Source: an uncultured Chryseobacterium sp. (GTDB lineage Bacteria; Bacteroidota; Bacteroidia; Flavobacteriales; Weeksellaceae). Taken from it: DNA of 64,000 bases. Positions within the stretch are counted from its first letter, which is position 1. Each line of letters begins with the position of its first letter. Positions 44,486 to 53,051 of this stretch are shown piece by piece. The notes under the pieces were generated by a model, which saw nothing but the letters and a program-made list of their open reading frames with translations, searched no databases and was not told the origin of the DNA. The position numbers and the translations under genes are program-made. The DNA is taken from positions 1-64,000 of the forward strand of contig CAJYGB010000008.1 in assembly GCA_913774355.1 (NCBI GenBank), read 5' to 3'.

Positions 44486-45892
44486 TTAGTCCTCTTTCGA
44501 CTGCATATTTTTCCCATCCGAAATGTGCAGCCTGCGGAAAATAAATCCGGAAATGATAGTCAGGATCCCTACGGTGAGGAATGTCCAGCGGAATGCGTTG
44601 TGGATTTCGCCGTGGATGAGGTCGGTGTTTTCAAAAATTTTCAGGACAATCAGCCCGAAGGCGATTCCGAAACCGATGGCCAGCTGCTGATTGACGGACA
44701 GCAGGGAATTCCCGCTGCTGGTCTGGAAATTCCGGAGGTCGGCGATGGAAATGGTATTCATCGAAGTAAACTGGATCGAGTTGAAGAATCCCAGGATGGC
44801 AATAATAGGAATAAACCAGTACAGTGAAGTATTGATGTCCGGAATAGCAAGTAGGCAGATCAGGGTTCCGATGATGAACGTATTGGTCATAAGGGTCTGC
44901 CGGTATCCGAACTTATCTAAAATTTTAATGACGTAGGATTTTCCGAAGATCGCAGTTAAGGCCATTGGAGCAATAATCCATCCGGAAGTTACTGCCGATT
45001 GTTTGTACGCGATCTGGATCATCAGAGGCAGTAAAAGCGGAACGGAGCTGATTCCTAATCTGGTTGCCAGATTTCCTACAATGCCCACCCTGAATGTTCT
45101 GACCTGAAATAAATTAAGAGGGAAAATAGGACTGTTGTCTTTTTTTGCATGCCTGTAATAATAGTACATACAAAGGAAGCCCAGAATAAAAATAACGAGA
45201 ACCGGTGTAATGTTCTGTATATTTCCGAAAAGCTCAAGTGCGATCGAAAGCAGGAGGGAGGCTGCTGCAAAGATCAGGAAGCCTTTCAGATCAAAATCGA
45301 CAGCTTTGGATTTATAATCAGGCATAAATTTTAATCCTAACGTAATTCCCAGGATCCCGATTGGAATATTGATTAAAAAAATCCAGTGCCAGGAAAGGTA
45401 ATCCACCATATAACCGCCTACCAGAGGCCCCAATACCGGACCGATCAGTGCAGGGATAATGGCAAAGTTCATGGCTTTCAGAAGTTCATTTTTATCGAAA
45501 GTTTTAATCAGAGCCAGTTTTCCGACCGGCGTCATAAGGCTTCCCCCGACTCCCTGAAGTACCCTGGAAATTACCAGCTGGGTAAGGTTCTGTGACAGGG
45601 CGCAGAAAAGGGAACCCATACTGAACAGAACAAGTGAAAAGATGAAAATCTTTTTTGTGCCGAAACGGTCTGCGAGAAATCCGCTGGCCGGCATGAAAAC
45701 CGCCAGGGTAAGCACATAACTGATAATGGCGTTCTGCATATTCAGCGGAGACTCTTTCAGGTCTTTCGCAATTGATGGAAGGGAAGTATTGAGGATCGTT
45801 GAATCCAGCATCTGCATAAAGATTGCCGTGGCGAGGATTAACGGGAGGATTTTTTTGATCGAAACGGTCGGCTGCGGTAGTTCTTCTGACAT
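44486..45892 (-). CDS. MFS multidrug efflux transporter, DHA2 family (14 helices, EmrB/QacA-like)
   Basis: 468 aa drug:proton antiporter of the inner membrane. Motif A is GFLADRFGTKKIFIFSLVLF, motif C-like GPVLGPLVGGYMVDYLSWHWIF (the antiporter GPxLGP hallmark), motif B region VISRVLQGVGGSLMTP, and the DHA2-typical LDSTILNTSLPSIAKDL in helix 1. About 14 hydrophobic stretches. No EmrA-like partner or regulator gene adjoins it, but a perfect palindrome sits 9 nt upstream of its start. Substrates unknown. Confidence 0.93.
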   Translation of the reverse strand: MSEELPQPTVSIKKILPLILATAIFMQMLDSTILNTSLPSIAKDLKESPLNMQNAIISYVLTLAVFMPASGFLADRFGTKKIFIFSLVLFSMGSLFCALSQNLTQLVISRVLQGVGGSLMTPVGKLALIKTFDKNELLKAMNFAIIPALIGPVLGPLVGGYMVDYLSWHWIFLINIPIGILGITLGLKFMPDYKSKAVDFDLKGFLIFAAASLLLSIALELFGNIQNITPVLVIFILGFLCMYYYYRHAKKDNSPIFPLNLFQVRTFRVGIVGNLATRLGISSVPLLLPLMIQIAYKQSAVTSGWIIAPMALTAIFGKSYVIKILDKFGYRQTLMTNTFIIGTLICLLAIPDINTSLYWFIPIIAILGFFNSIQFTSMNTISIADLRNFQTSSGNSLLSVNQQLAIGFGIAFGLIVLKIFENTDLIHGEIHNAFRWTFLTVGILTIISGFIFRRLHISDGKNMQSKED

Positions 45893-45901
45893 AAGTATGT
45901 A

Positions 45902-45918
45902 CCGGAAACGGTTTCCGG
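45902..45918. promoter_or_regulatory. Perfect 17-bp palindrome upstream of the DHA2 pump
   Basis: CCGGAAAC-G-GTTTCCGG, 9 nt before the ATG of the leftward pump gene. GC-rich in an AT-rich leader. It could be a repressor operator or an RNA hairpin covering the ribosome site; there is no regulator gene next to it. Confidence 0.4.
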
Positions 45919-46074
45919 ATTTATTTGGTTCAAAAAAATAATAGAATATTTTGGAAGAGCAATATTCGTTCCTTAAATGATCAAGATGGCATAATTCAGT
46001 AGGCAGATCTACATGTAAGCGCCGGTATATCGAATTTTAAACATTCGAAAATAAATCGCCTTGTCAACACCAAT

Positions 46075-46101
46075 AAAAAGTCCCGCGAGATTTCGCAGGA
46101 C
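46075..46101 (-). terminator. Terminator of the 46110 gene
   Basis: On the minus strand GTCCTGCGA pairs with TCGCGGGAC (one G-U) around AATC, followed by TTTTTATT; 9 nt after the stop codon. Confidence 0.8.
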
Positions 46102-46109
46102 CTTAAGTT

Positions 46110-46922
46110 TTATTTTCTTGGTTTTTCAACCCCTTTCCATTCTTCGCCGGCTTTTCTGTACTGGCTTAATTCGAAGGTTTTGAAATCCTTGGTTTTGTAT
46201 TCGATGTTATCCGTATTTTGTTCAAACGGCATGATGTAGTAGTAGTCAGCATCGGTTCTGTCCGTTTTCGTACCTTTTTTTACAGACGGAACATATTTAG
46301 AGAATTTATAGCTCGGAAGATACTGTTTTACTCTGGCGTAGAACGCTTTGTTCTCTTTCTCTTCCGGGATAATATCTACAATGTTGAAATCGTCTTTTTC
46401 TTTGTTGATCCAGAGATAATAGGTTTTATCCTCGCCCGTGTTTCTGTTGTTTGAATTGAAAGCATACAATTCTTTCGGTACCAGTTCTTTGATCTTTTCG
46501 GCATCAACCTTTGTATAATATTGTCCTTTTGAAGGGTCAACATAGGTTTCAAGGTTATACATCAGGACGGCATTGTTGTCAAGATTTTTGTTCTTGAAAT
46601 ACTGGTTCAGGGATAATTCTGCATTCGCACGCAGTTCTTTCCCTCTCGCATCCAGTTTTTTCGTAGGATTCTGTGGATTTACTTTTTTTACGAATTCATA
46701 TAAAACTTTCGGCTTTATATCTTTCAGGTGAGGAAAGGTTTTCAGCTGTTCTGCTTTTACAAGCCAGTAATATTGTTGGTAAAAGTCGTCTTTATCGCCA
46801 TCTTTTACGCTTTTGTACGTCATGGCCAGCTTTTTGGAGCTAAGATATTTACCGTATTTTCCCTGTCCGAAAGCGAAAGTCATGGATAATAAAGCAAATA
46901 AGATAGTAATGTTTCTTCTCAT
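46110..46922 (-). CDS. Secreted protein of unknown function, 270 aa
   Basis: Signal peptide MRRNITILFALLSMTFAFGQ (cleavage after FGQ). The mature part is very rich in Lys and Tyr (YGKYLSSKKLAMTYKSVKDG, DDFYQQYYWLVKAEQLKTF, LNQYFKNKNLDNNAVLMY) with no Cys, probably helical then mixed. No family recognised and no C-terminal sorting domain of the type IX system seen. Monocistronic: own -7 box and a strong terminator. Confidence 0.7.
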   Translation of the reverse strand: MRRNITILFALLSMTFAFGQGKYGKYLSSKKLAMTYKSVKDGDKDDFYQQYYWLVKAEQLKTFPHLKDIKPKVLYEFVKKVNPQNPTKKLDARGKELRANAELSLNQYFKNKNLDNNAVLMYNLETYVDPSKGQYYTKVDAEKIKELVPKELYAFNSNNRNTGEDKTYYLWINKEKDDFNIVDIIPEEKENKAFYARVKQYLPSYKFSKYVPSVKKGTKTDRTDADYYYIMPFEQNTDNIEYKTKDFKTFELSQYRKAGEEWKGVEKPRK

Positions 46923-46948
46923 TTTTTATAATTGATATTTTCGTTTTC

Positions 46949-46956
46949 CAAATATA
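46949..46956 (-). promoter_or_regulatory. Promoter of the 46110 gene, -7 box
   Basis: Minus strand TATATTTG, exact TAnnTTTG, 26 nt upstream of the ATG. Confidence 0.5.
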
Positions 46957-47019
46957 ATTATTTATTAGATAATATTTTTGATTAACGGTTAAATTCTGAC
47001 AATATTGTTATCGTAAATT

Positions 47020-47049
47020 CAAAAAAAAATCCTGTATCGCTACAGGATT
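47020..47049 (-). terminator. Strong minus-strand terminator downstream of asnB
   Basis: On the minus strand AATCCTGTA pairs with TACAGGATT around GCGA, followed by nine T's. It lies 325 nt past the asnB stop, after a repeat cluster, so the asnB message may carry that whole cluster as its 3' tail. Confidence 0.75.
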
Positions 47050-47160
47050 AATAAATTTTAAAGATCTCGTCCTCCATAGAAGTGGAATTGCGGTTAAGGT
47101 TTCACCTGTTTTGCTTTGATAATCTTTAGCCATGAAATTCATCATTCACCATTGCTAATG

Positions 47161-47351
47161 GTCAATTCCTTCGGGTCAATTCTCTACGCTTGTCAATTTT
47201 TCTGCAATTTCAAATTCACTTGCAAAGCAAAATTGACTCGCAAAGCGAGATTCACCATTCACCTTTTACTGTCAATAGTCAATTCCTTCGGGTCAATGGT
47301 CAATCTTAATTACTTTTATAATTCACCATTCACTTGCGAAGCAAAATTCAC
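47161..47351. repeat. Cluster of short repeats after asnB
   Basis: Holds two identical 20-mers GTCAATTCCTTCGGGTCAAT (47161-47180, 47278-47297), two copies of ATTCACCATTCAC (47250-47262, 47321-47333) and two copies of the 24-bp unit seen at 44453 (47214-47237, 47328-47351). Units contain a small TTGC-TTC-GCAA hairpin on the minus strand. Probably decayed dispersed repeats; the 451-nt spacer has no gene. Confidence 0.65.
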
Positions 47352-47373
47352 CATTGACGATAATCATTCACTT

Positions 47374-49050
47374 TTACGCTTCCCCGTATGACGTCTCATG
47401 TACTTTGACGGCTCTTCCGCTTGGATCGTTCATGTTCTTAAAAGCTTCGTCCCATTCCAGCGCAATAGGAGTGGAGCAGGCAACGGAAGGTACGGAAGGT
47501 ACGGTAGCTGCTGCGGTTTCGCTTGGAAAATGTTCCTCGAAAATAGTTCGGTAACGGTATTCTTCTTTGTTTTGAGGGGTGTTCAGCGGGAATCTGAATT
47601 TAGCGTTGGCCATCATTTCATCGGTAACCTCTTTTTCGGCAACTTCTTTCAGCGTATCGATCCATGAATAACCGACTCCATCGGAAAACTGCTCTTTCTG
47701 TCTCCATGCGATCGATTCAGGAAGAAGGTCTTCAAAAGCTTTCCGCAGCACCCATTTTTCAATTTTTCCTTCGGATACGTTTATCATCTTATCTTTAGGA
47801 TTAAGCGTCATGGCTACATCCATAAATTCTTTGTCAAGGAATGGCACACGTCCTTCGATTCCCCAGCTCATCAGGGCTTTGTTGGCTCTTAAACAGTCAT
47901 AAAGGTGAAGTTTTCCCAGTTTTCTTACGGTTTCATCGTGAAATTCTTTGGCATTCGGTGCTTTGTGGAAATAAAGATATCCGCCGAAAAGTTCATCGGA
48001 ACCTTCTCCTGACAGTACCATTTTAATTCCCATCGATTTAATGACACGGGCCAAAAGATACATTGGCGTAGAAGCCCTCACGGTTGTCACGTCATACGTT
48101 TCCAGGTGATAAATTACGTCTCTTACGGCATCCAAACCTTCCTGAACGGTAAAATTAACTTCATGATGTACCGATCCGATATGCTCTGCCGCTTTTTGCG
48201 CCGCCGCCAGATCAGGCGAACCTACCAATCCTACGGCGAAACTGTGAAGTCTCGGATACCAGGCTTCCTGGGTGTCGCCGCTTTCGATTCTCTGACGGGC
48301 AAATTTTGCAGTAATGGCGGAAATCACCGAAGAATCCAGTCCGCCGGAAAGCAGCACACCGTACGGAACATCACTCATCAGCTGTCTGTGGACCGCATCC
48401 TCAAGCCCTTTTCTTAAAACCTCAATATCAGTTTCGTTGTCTTTTACCGCATCGAAGCTTTCCCAATCTCTTTTATACCACTGCTGAAGCGCGCTGCCGT
48501 CTTTACTGTATACGAAATGTCCTGGTAGGAAAGTTTCTATGGTTTTGCAAACCCCTTCTAGAGCTTTCAGCTCGGAAGCCACATAATAGTTACCGTTTTT
48601 ATCCCAACCGTGGTACAGCGGGCAGATTCCCATATGATCGCGGGCAATCAGGTAAACGTCGTTTTCCGTATCATATAAAGAGAACGCAAAAATTCCGTTC
48701 AGTTTTTCAATAAAATCTTTCCCGTATTTTCTGTAAAGGGCTAGAATAACCTCACAATCCGACTGGGTCTGGAATTCATAATCTGGGAATTCCTCTTTCA
48801 ATTCCCTGTGGTTATAAATTTCGCCGTTTACGGCCAGGACTACTTTTCCGTCTTTGGTAAACAAAGGCTGCTTTCCGGAAGTAGGATCTACGATGGCCAG
48901 CCTTTCATGGGAGAAAACCACTTTGTCGTTCTGGAACACGCCGCTCCAGTCAGGACCGCGGTGGCGTATTTTTTTAGACATTTCCAGAACCTGAGGTCTC
49001 AATATTTCGGTTTTTTGTTTGGCATCAAACAAACATACAATTCCACACAT
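47374..49050 (-). CDS. asnB: Asparagine synthase B (glutamine-hydrolysing)
   Basis: Makes asparagine from aspartate, ATP and glutamine. 558 aa, close to the usual 550. MCGIVCLFD gives the catalytic Cys2 of the glutaminase domain; RHRGPDWSGVF, HERLAIVDPTSGKQPL and VNGEIYNHRELK follow. The synthetase domain has the PP-loop LLSGGLDSSVISAI (about 233) and GEGSDELFGGYLYF. The last 40 residues form a low-complexity tail (AAATVPSVPSVACS) of the kind known from AsnB proteins. Stands alone; ansA, which degrades asparagine, lies elsewhere in the window. Confidence 0.96.
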   Translation of the reverse strand: MCGIVCLFDAKQKTEILRPQVLEMSKKIRHRGPDWSGVFQNDKVVFSHERLAIVDPTSGKQPLFTKDGKVVLAVNGEIYNHRELKEEFPDYEFQTQSDCEVILALYRKYGKDFIEKLNGIFAFSLYDTENDVYLIARDHMGICPLYHGWDKNGNYYVASELKALEGVCKTIETFLPGHFVYSKDGSALQQWYKRDWESFDAVKDNETDIEVLRKGLEDAVHRQLMSDVPYGVLLSGGLDSSVISAITAKFARQRIESGDTQEAWYPRLHSFAVGLVGSPDLAAAQKAAEHIGSVHHEVNFTVQEGLDAVRDVIYHLETYDVTTVRASTPMYLLARVIKSMGIKMVLSGEGSDELFGGYLYFHKAPNAKEFHDETVRKLGKLHLYDCLRANKALMSWGIEGRVPFLDKEFMDVAMTLNPKDKMINVSEGKIEKWVLRKAFEDLLPESIAWRQKEQFSDGVGYSWIDTLKEVAEKEVTDEMMANAKFRFPLNTPQNKEEYRYRTIFEEHFPSETAAATVPSVPSVACSTPIALEWDEAFKNMNDPSGRAVKVHETSYGEA

Positions 49051-49071
49051 ATTTTATCATTTAATTTAAAA

Positions 49072-49079
49072 CAAAAGTA
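49072..49079 (-). promoter_or_regulatory. asnB promoter, -7 box
   Basis: Minus strand TACTTTTG, exact TAnnTTTG, 21 nt before the ATG; a TTTG at plus 49103-49106 could be -33 (23-nt spacing). Confidence 0.55.
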
Positions 49080-49333
49080 AAAGGGAGGTTTAAAAAAAAC
49101 AACAAAAAATTTCGTTTAGTTTAAATTTTTAATCAATTAAATTATTTTTAAGAAAAAAATAAGGTATTTTATATTTTATATAGGATTAAAGTTAAATTTT
49201 TTCGTTTGTGGAAAGTGGTTTAATTGTATACGGAATTATTCTGGTATATTTCTTAATCTATGGTAATTTATTTGATTAATTTTCATGCGTACTTTGTGGC
49301 TCGAAATAATTTTTTTTCATCATTTGTGTTTTT

Positions 49334-49371
49334 ACCTTCTTGTAATTCAGTTTGCGAGAAGGTTTTTTTTT
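49334..49371 (+). terminator. Orphan plus-strand terminator between two leftward genes
   Basis: ACCTTCTTG (49334-49342) pairs with CGAGAAGGT (49355-49363; one G-U), then a run of nine T's ending in the stop codon of the leftward PNGase F-like gene. No plus-strand gene lies upstream, so it may end a small RNA. The rest of the AT-rich spacer 49080-49333 shows no gene. Confidence 0.55.
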
Positions 49372-51034
49372 ATTCGGTACCCAGCAATACACCCGACACA
49401 TTCCACGCACTGAAGCTCGATCCTTCTCTCGGACCCTGGGGAATTTTCACCTGGATTTTATGTTTTCCCGCTTTCAGATCACCAAGGGGAATGAAATCAG
49501 GATTGGTTACCGTTCCCGGGCACCAGTTGGACCTGCTGAGGTCGGAGGAAGAGAGTCCGTCCGGGAAATTTCCTGAAGCTGGATTGTACAGACGGTAGGA
49601 TCCGCAGTCGGTTCTCCATGGAACAAATGAGAAAGCCATTTTTCCGTCTAAGAAAATCGAGTTAAGTTTTGGAAGAAACTCATCGCCGTTTTCCCAGCCG
49701 CCGTGGCCTGTGGTTGTATATTTCAGCTGTGCATTTTTTAAATCTTTTTTCAGGGTGAATTCTACCAGAAGTCCCTGGTCTTTATCAAACATCGTCGAAT
49801 ATTCCTGTCCGGCCATTTCCATCATATTCAGGGTATTGAATAAAGGGATCACCGCATTGTGTTTGTAAATGGCCTGATCGCTCTTGTGGATGGTGATCTC
49901 CAGGCTCACTTTATGCCCGCCTTTGTCATAATTCCCGATGAAAGCTCCAATCCATAATTCTTTTTCGCTCAATGCGGGTTTCAGGTCGGTGATATCTTCC
50001 CGGTACGGACTGACAGTCTGCCAGGTTTTGTCTTTCAATTGAAGATTGTTGAATTTATTGATTCCGAAAGCCGTGAAAAAACGCATCATTTCAACAGGCG
50101 GATTGTAATTTTCAGTGGTCATGATCCCGTAATACTGCTTTCCGTTTCCGTTTTCATAGAGAGGAAGAGTTTTTACGCCGTTCTCAAGGCCGTTAAAAAA
50201 TGACTGGGATTTGTCCTGCGGAATAAAGAAGACCGTTCCTGTTCTGTCATAAGCATCACCGTTCGACTGTTGTTTCAGCTCTACGAAAATATTTTCACCT
50301 TCCGTAATCTTCGGAAATTTTATTTTCTTAAGGATAATAGTTCCGTTGGCGAATCTTTTAATGTTTTCATCTGATTTAGACTGGTCGGAAAAATTGATAA
50401 TCTCATTATCGAAGACCTTCAACGTCGTAAACCTGCTTTTCCACAGAAGATCCCGGTAACCCAACTGATCTGTTGACGTTACGGAACCTTTGAAAAGATT
50501 TTCGATTCCGGTCTGCTTTATTTTTTTTACCGAAGTTGCCGTAATGGCGGATGTTTTATTCCTTTCAATTTCCAGCACGAAGCCCAGGCTTTGTCCGATA
50601 GTGGAAGGTCCGCCCTGGATTTTAAGCTCGTTTGTATACCAGACTTCAATCGTATTGGAGTTGATTTTCGTCACGGCTTTTTTACAGTTGTAGCCCAAAA
50701 TTTTCCTGGTTTCACGGGTAAGTTCAAAGGTCTGCTTCCCGATTGATTCTTTGTCGGAGGCCGATACGATTTCACCGGGTTTCAGGAAAGCGTAAGAAAA
50801 AACGGTATTGGAAGGCTTTTCTATTTTCGTGATCTCAAAAGGGAAATCCGCTTTCTGTTCTCGGATTTTCTGATTCAGGATAAAATTTTCCTTTTCATTG
50901 GCCAGGACAATAGTAGGAGACTGATCGGCAGAAACTTTCCCGTTAGAAGAACTCATGTACTGCACTTCATAAGTCTGTGCGAAAGAAAAAAAACATAAAA
51001 AGGTAAAAATACCCAGTAAAATTCTTTGATGCAT
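49370..51034 (-). CDS. Secreted GLPGLI-like protein with C-terminal peptide-N-glycosidase F-like domain
   Basis: 554 aa from ATG 51034; the frame could begin at TTG 51055 but a perfect -7 box covers 51053-51060, which rules that start out. Signal peptide MHQRILLGIFTFLCFFSFAQ. Residues about 25-200 resemble GLPGLI-family proteins (LTRETRKILGYNCKKAVTK, IEVWYTNELKIQGGPSTIGQ, then SLGFVLEIER where GLPGLI would stand). The rest resembles PNGase F, which removes N-glycans from glycoproteins: GDAYDRTGTVFFI fits the region of its catalytic Asp60, GDEFLPKLNSIFLDG fits that of Glu206, and SRSNWCPG fits its WCPG block. The region of Glu118 is not clearly conserved, so activity is uncertain. Confidence 0.7.
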   Translation of the reverse strand: MHQRILLGIFTFLCFFSFAQTYEVQYMSSSNGKVSADQSPTIVLANEKENFILNQKIREQKADFPFEITKIEKPSNTVFSYAFLKPGEIVSASDKESIGKQTFELTRETRKILGYNCKKAVTKINSNTIEVWYTNELKIQGGPSTIGQSLGFVLEIERNKTSAITATSVKKIKQTGIENLFKGSVTSTDQLGYRDLLWKSRFTTLKVFDNEIINFSDQSKSDENIKRFANGTIILKKIKFPKITEGENIFVELKQQSNGDAYDRTGTVFFIPQDKSQSFFNGLENGVKTLPLYENGNGKQYYGIMTTENYNPPVEMMRFFTAFGINKFNNLQLKDKTWQTVSPYREDITDLKPALSEKELWIGAFIGNYDKGGHKVSLEITIHKSDQAIYKHNAVIPLFNTLNMMEMAGQEYSTMFDKDQGLLVEFTLKKDLKNAQLKYTTTGHGGWENGDEFLPKLNSIFLDGKMAFSFVPWRTDCGSYRLYNPASGNFPDGLSSSDLSRSNWCPGTVTNPDFIPLGDLKAGKHKIQVKIPQGPREGSSFSAWNVSGVLLGTE

Positions 51035-51052
51035 GTGAAAAATTGATTTCCA

Positions 51053-51060
51053 CAAAGATA
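51053..51060 (-). promoter_or_regulatory. Promoter of the PNGase F-like gene, -7 box
   Basis: Minus strand TATCTTTG, exact TAnnTTTG, 18 nt upstream of ATG 51034. It fixes the start downstream of the alternative TTG. Confidence 0.55.
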
Positions 51061-51135
51061 GATTTTAAAGAAATAAAACCTTAACAATCAAAATCAAATA
51101 TCTTCTGAATTTGTTAGATGTTTATTATCATTCAT

Positions 51136-51167
51136 AAATAAAAAACTACTCCAAAAAATAGAGTAGT
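51136..51167 (-). terminator. Terminator of the RsmB/NOP methyltransferase gene
   Basis: On the minus strand ACTACTC pairs with GAGTAGT around a T-rich 9-nt loop, followed by TTTTTATTT; 25 nt after the stop. Confidence 0.75.
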
Positions 51168-51192
51168 CTTATGTATTATATGGTCGTTCTTC

Positions 51193-52398
51193 TTAGGAAA
51201 CTCTTTCAATCAAAGCCATGTAAAAGCCGTCGTAGCCTTCGCTCGGCATTACTTTTTCATCTTTAATCATTTTGAAATTCGGGTTGTTTTTCAGGAATTC
51301 CTCTACCTGGCCATTGTTTTCAGAAGGAAGGATCGAGCATGTGGCATACACCATTTTTCCTCCTATTTTAAGCATTTTGGAGTAGTCCTGAAGAATCTGC
51401 TGCTGTTCTCCCTTGATTCTGTCGATGAAATCCTGGTCGATTTTCCATTTGCTGTCCGGGTTTCTTTTTAAAACACCCAATCCTGAACATGGTGCGTCGA
51501 TCAGAAGACGGTCTGCCTTTTCATGAAGTCTTTTAATCACTTTGTTATCGGTGATGAGGCGGGTCTCAATATTGTGGGCTCCGGCTCTTTTGGCGCGGCG
51601 CTTCAGTTCTGCAAGTTTCCAGTCGAAAATATCAAGGGCGATGATCTGGCCTTTATTCTGCATCAACGCAGCTAAATGGAGTGTTTTTCCACCGGCACCG
51701 GCACAGGCATCTACCACCCTTTGCCCTTCTTTCACATCCAGGAAATACCCGATTTTCTGGGAAGAAGCGTCCTGAACTTCAAATAATCCTTCTTTAAATG
51801 CAGTGGTCAGGAATACATTCTTTTTCTCTTCCAGCTGAACGGCATCCGGGTAATTCCTGATCGGATAGGAAACAACATTCTCATCCGAAAGGTCGGAAAT
51901 AAGTTCTTTGGTGGTTGTTCTCAGGGAGTTTGCTCTCAGAACGGTTGGTGCCTGCTCATTCAGGGCGTGCATTTCCCTTTCCCATTTCGGACCCAGTTCT
52001 TTTTCCAGGGTTTCCGCAAGCCATTCCGGGATGGAATATTCGATGGCTTTCGTCGGAACGGTTCCTTTTTTAAGCTTCGTCAGGATATCGGCGATCTTGA
52101 TGCCGTCGAATTCCTCAAATTTTTTATAATTGGTTTTGCTCCAGAGAAGGTAAGCGATGATCAGTTTATAGATGTTGTTGGGTTTTACACCTTCCCCCAT
52201 GTAATATTCCAGGCGTTTTTTCCAGCGGATGATATTGTAGAAAATCTCTGAAACAACGGCCCTGTCCTGGCTTCCCCATTTTTTATTCGCCTTCAGAAGT
52301 CTTTCGATTACTTTATCGGCGTATTTATTTTTCTCGAAAAACGTTTCCTGCAAAGCATCGTGGATTCCGATGGCCAGGTTTCTGTGTATCAATTCCAT
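51193..52398 (-). CDS. RsmB/NOP-family rRNA (cytosine-5)-methyltransferase
   Basis: 401 aa. The N-terminal helical region (about 1-140) looks like the NusB-type RNA-binding domain of RsmB; then the SAM-dependent m5C methyltransferase: VVDACAGAGGKTLHLAALM (SAM loop), ALDIFDWKLAELKRRAKR, motif IV DAPCSGLGVLKRNPDSKW and motif VI YATCSILPSENNGQVEEFL with both catalytic Cys. The target is probably 16S rRNA C967, but family members differ in specificity, so no symbol is given. Monocistronic. Confidence 0.92.
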   Translation of the reverse strand: MELIHRNLAIGIHDALQETFFEKNKYADKVIERLLKANKKWGSQDRAVVSEIFYNIIRWKKRLEYYMGEGVKPNNIYKLIIAYLLWSKTNYKKFEEFDGIKIADILTKLKKGTVPTKAIEYSIPEWLAETLEKELGPKWEREMHALNEQAPTVLRANSLRTTTKELISDLSDENVVSYPIRNYPDAVQLEEKKNVFLTTAFKEGLFEVQDASSQKIGYFLDVKEGQRVVDACAGAGGKTLHLAALMQNKGQIIALDIFDWKLAELKRRAKRAGAHNIETRLITDNKVIKRLHEKADRLLIDAPCSGLGVLKRNPDSKWKIDQDFIDRIKGEQQQILQDYSKMLKIGGKMVYATCSILPSENNGQVEEFLKNNPNFKMIKDEKVMPSEGYDGFYMALIERVS

Positions 52399-52426
52399 AA
52401 AATTGGGTTCTGCTATTTTGAATCTG

Positions 52427-52434
52427 CAAAAATA
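52427..52434 (-). promoter_or_regulatory. Promoter of the RsmB/NOP gene, -7 box
   Basis: Minus strand TATTTTTG, exact TAnnTTTG, 28 nt before the ATG. Confidence 0.5.
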
Positions 52435-52576
52435 CGAATTTATGTTGACATTCCGTAAACGGGATTTTGCATCTTGTTTAATTCAGATAAAACCTAATTT
52501 CAGAATTTCCTTTGTCATAAAATCACATACAAAACAACACTGAAAAGAAGAAATATCTCATATCATAAAATTTTAA

Positions 52577-52602
52577 TTGAAAACCTTAAAACTCTACCTT
52601 TG
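52577..52602 (+). promoter_or_regulatory. yjdM promoter
   Basis: TTG (52577-52579), 15 nt, then the exact -7 box TACCTTTG (52595-52602), 15 nt before ATG 52618. The box overlaps the in-frame TTG at 52600, so translation must start later. Confidence 0.55.
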
Positions 52603-52617
52603 CAAAAAAATAAAAAT

Positions 52618-52962
52618 ATGAGTGATATTGTACTTTGTCCTAAATGCAGCTCCGAGTTTACCTATCCGAGCGATAATATGATGGTATGTTCCCAATGTTT
52701 CTATGAATGGAATCCGGAAGAAACGGCTGCCGACGCGTCCGCTTCAGGGAAAATCCTGGATTCAAACGGAAACGAACTTCAGGACGGGGATTCTGTAGTG
52801 GTGGTGAAAGACCTTCCGGTAAAAGGAGCACCAAAGCCGGTGAAAGCAGGAACAAAAGTAAAAAATATCCGCCTGCGTCCGGACAGCGACCATAATATCG
52901 ACTGTAAAATTGACGGTTTCGGAGCAATGGCCCTGAAGTCGGAATTTGTGAAAAAGGCATAA
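52618..52962 (+). CDS. yjdM: Zinc-ribbon protein YjdM (PhnA family)
   Basis: 114 aa from ATG 52618. N-terminal zinc ribbon [10 protein letters not shown]...CSQCFYEW (two CxxC pairs), then the PhnA C-terminal domain: [24 protein letters not shown] segment, [20 protein letters not shown] and the end [19 protein letters not shown]. Formerly called an alkylphosphonate-uptake protein, but no clear link to phosphonates is established and no phn genes lie here. Monocistronic. Confidence 0.93.
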   Translation: MSDIVLCPKCSSEFTYPSDNMMVCSQCFYEWNPEETAADASASGKILDSNGNELQDGDSVVVVKDLPVKGAPKPVKAGTKVKNIRLRPDSDHNIDCKIDGFGAMALKSEFVKKA

Positions 52963-53051
52963 CCTTAAAATACGCTATTTAAAAAAATCGGTCCGGATAT
53001 CGCTACCGCACATATTATTTAGTAATTTACGCTTCTGAAATTACTGTACGG

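Noticed and set aside
47100..47373. Possible CRISPR array in the repeat cluster after asnB
   Set aside because: Repeat units are short, unevenly spaced and of several kinds, with no uniform spacers and no cas genes.
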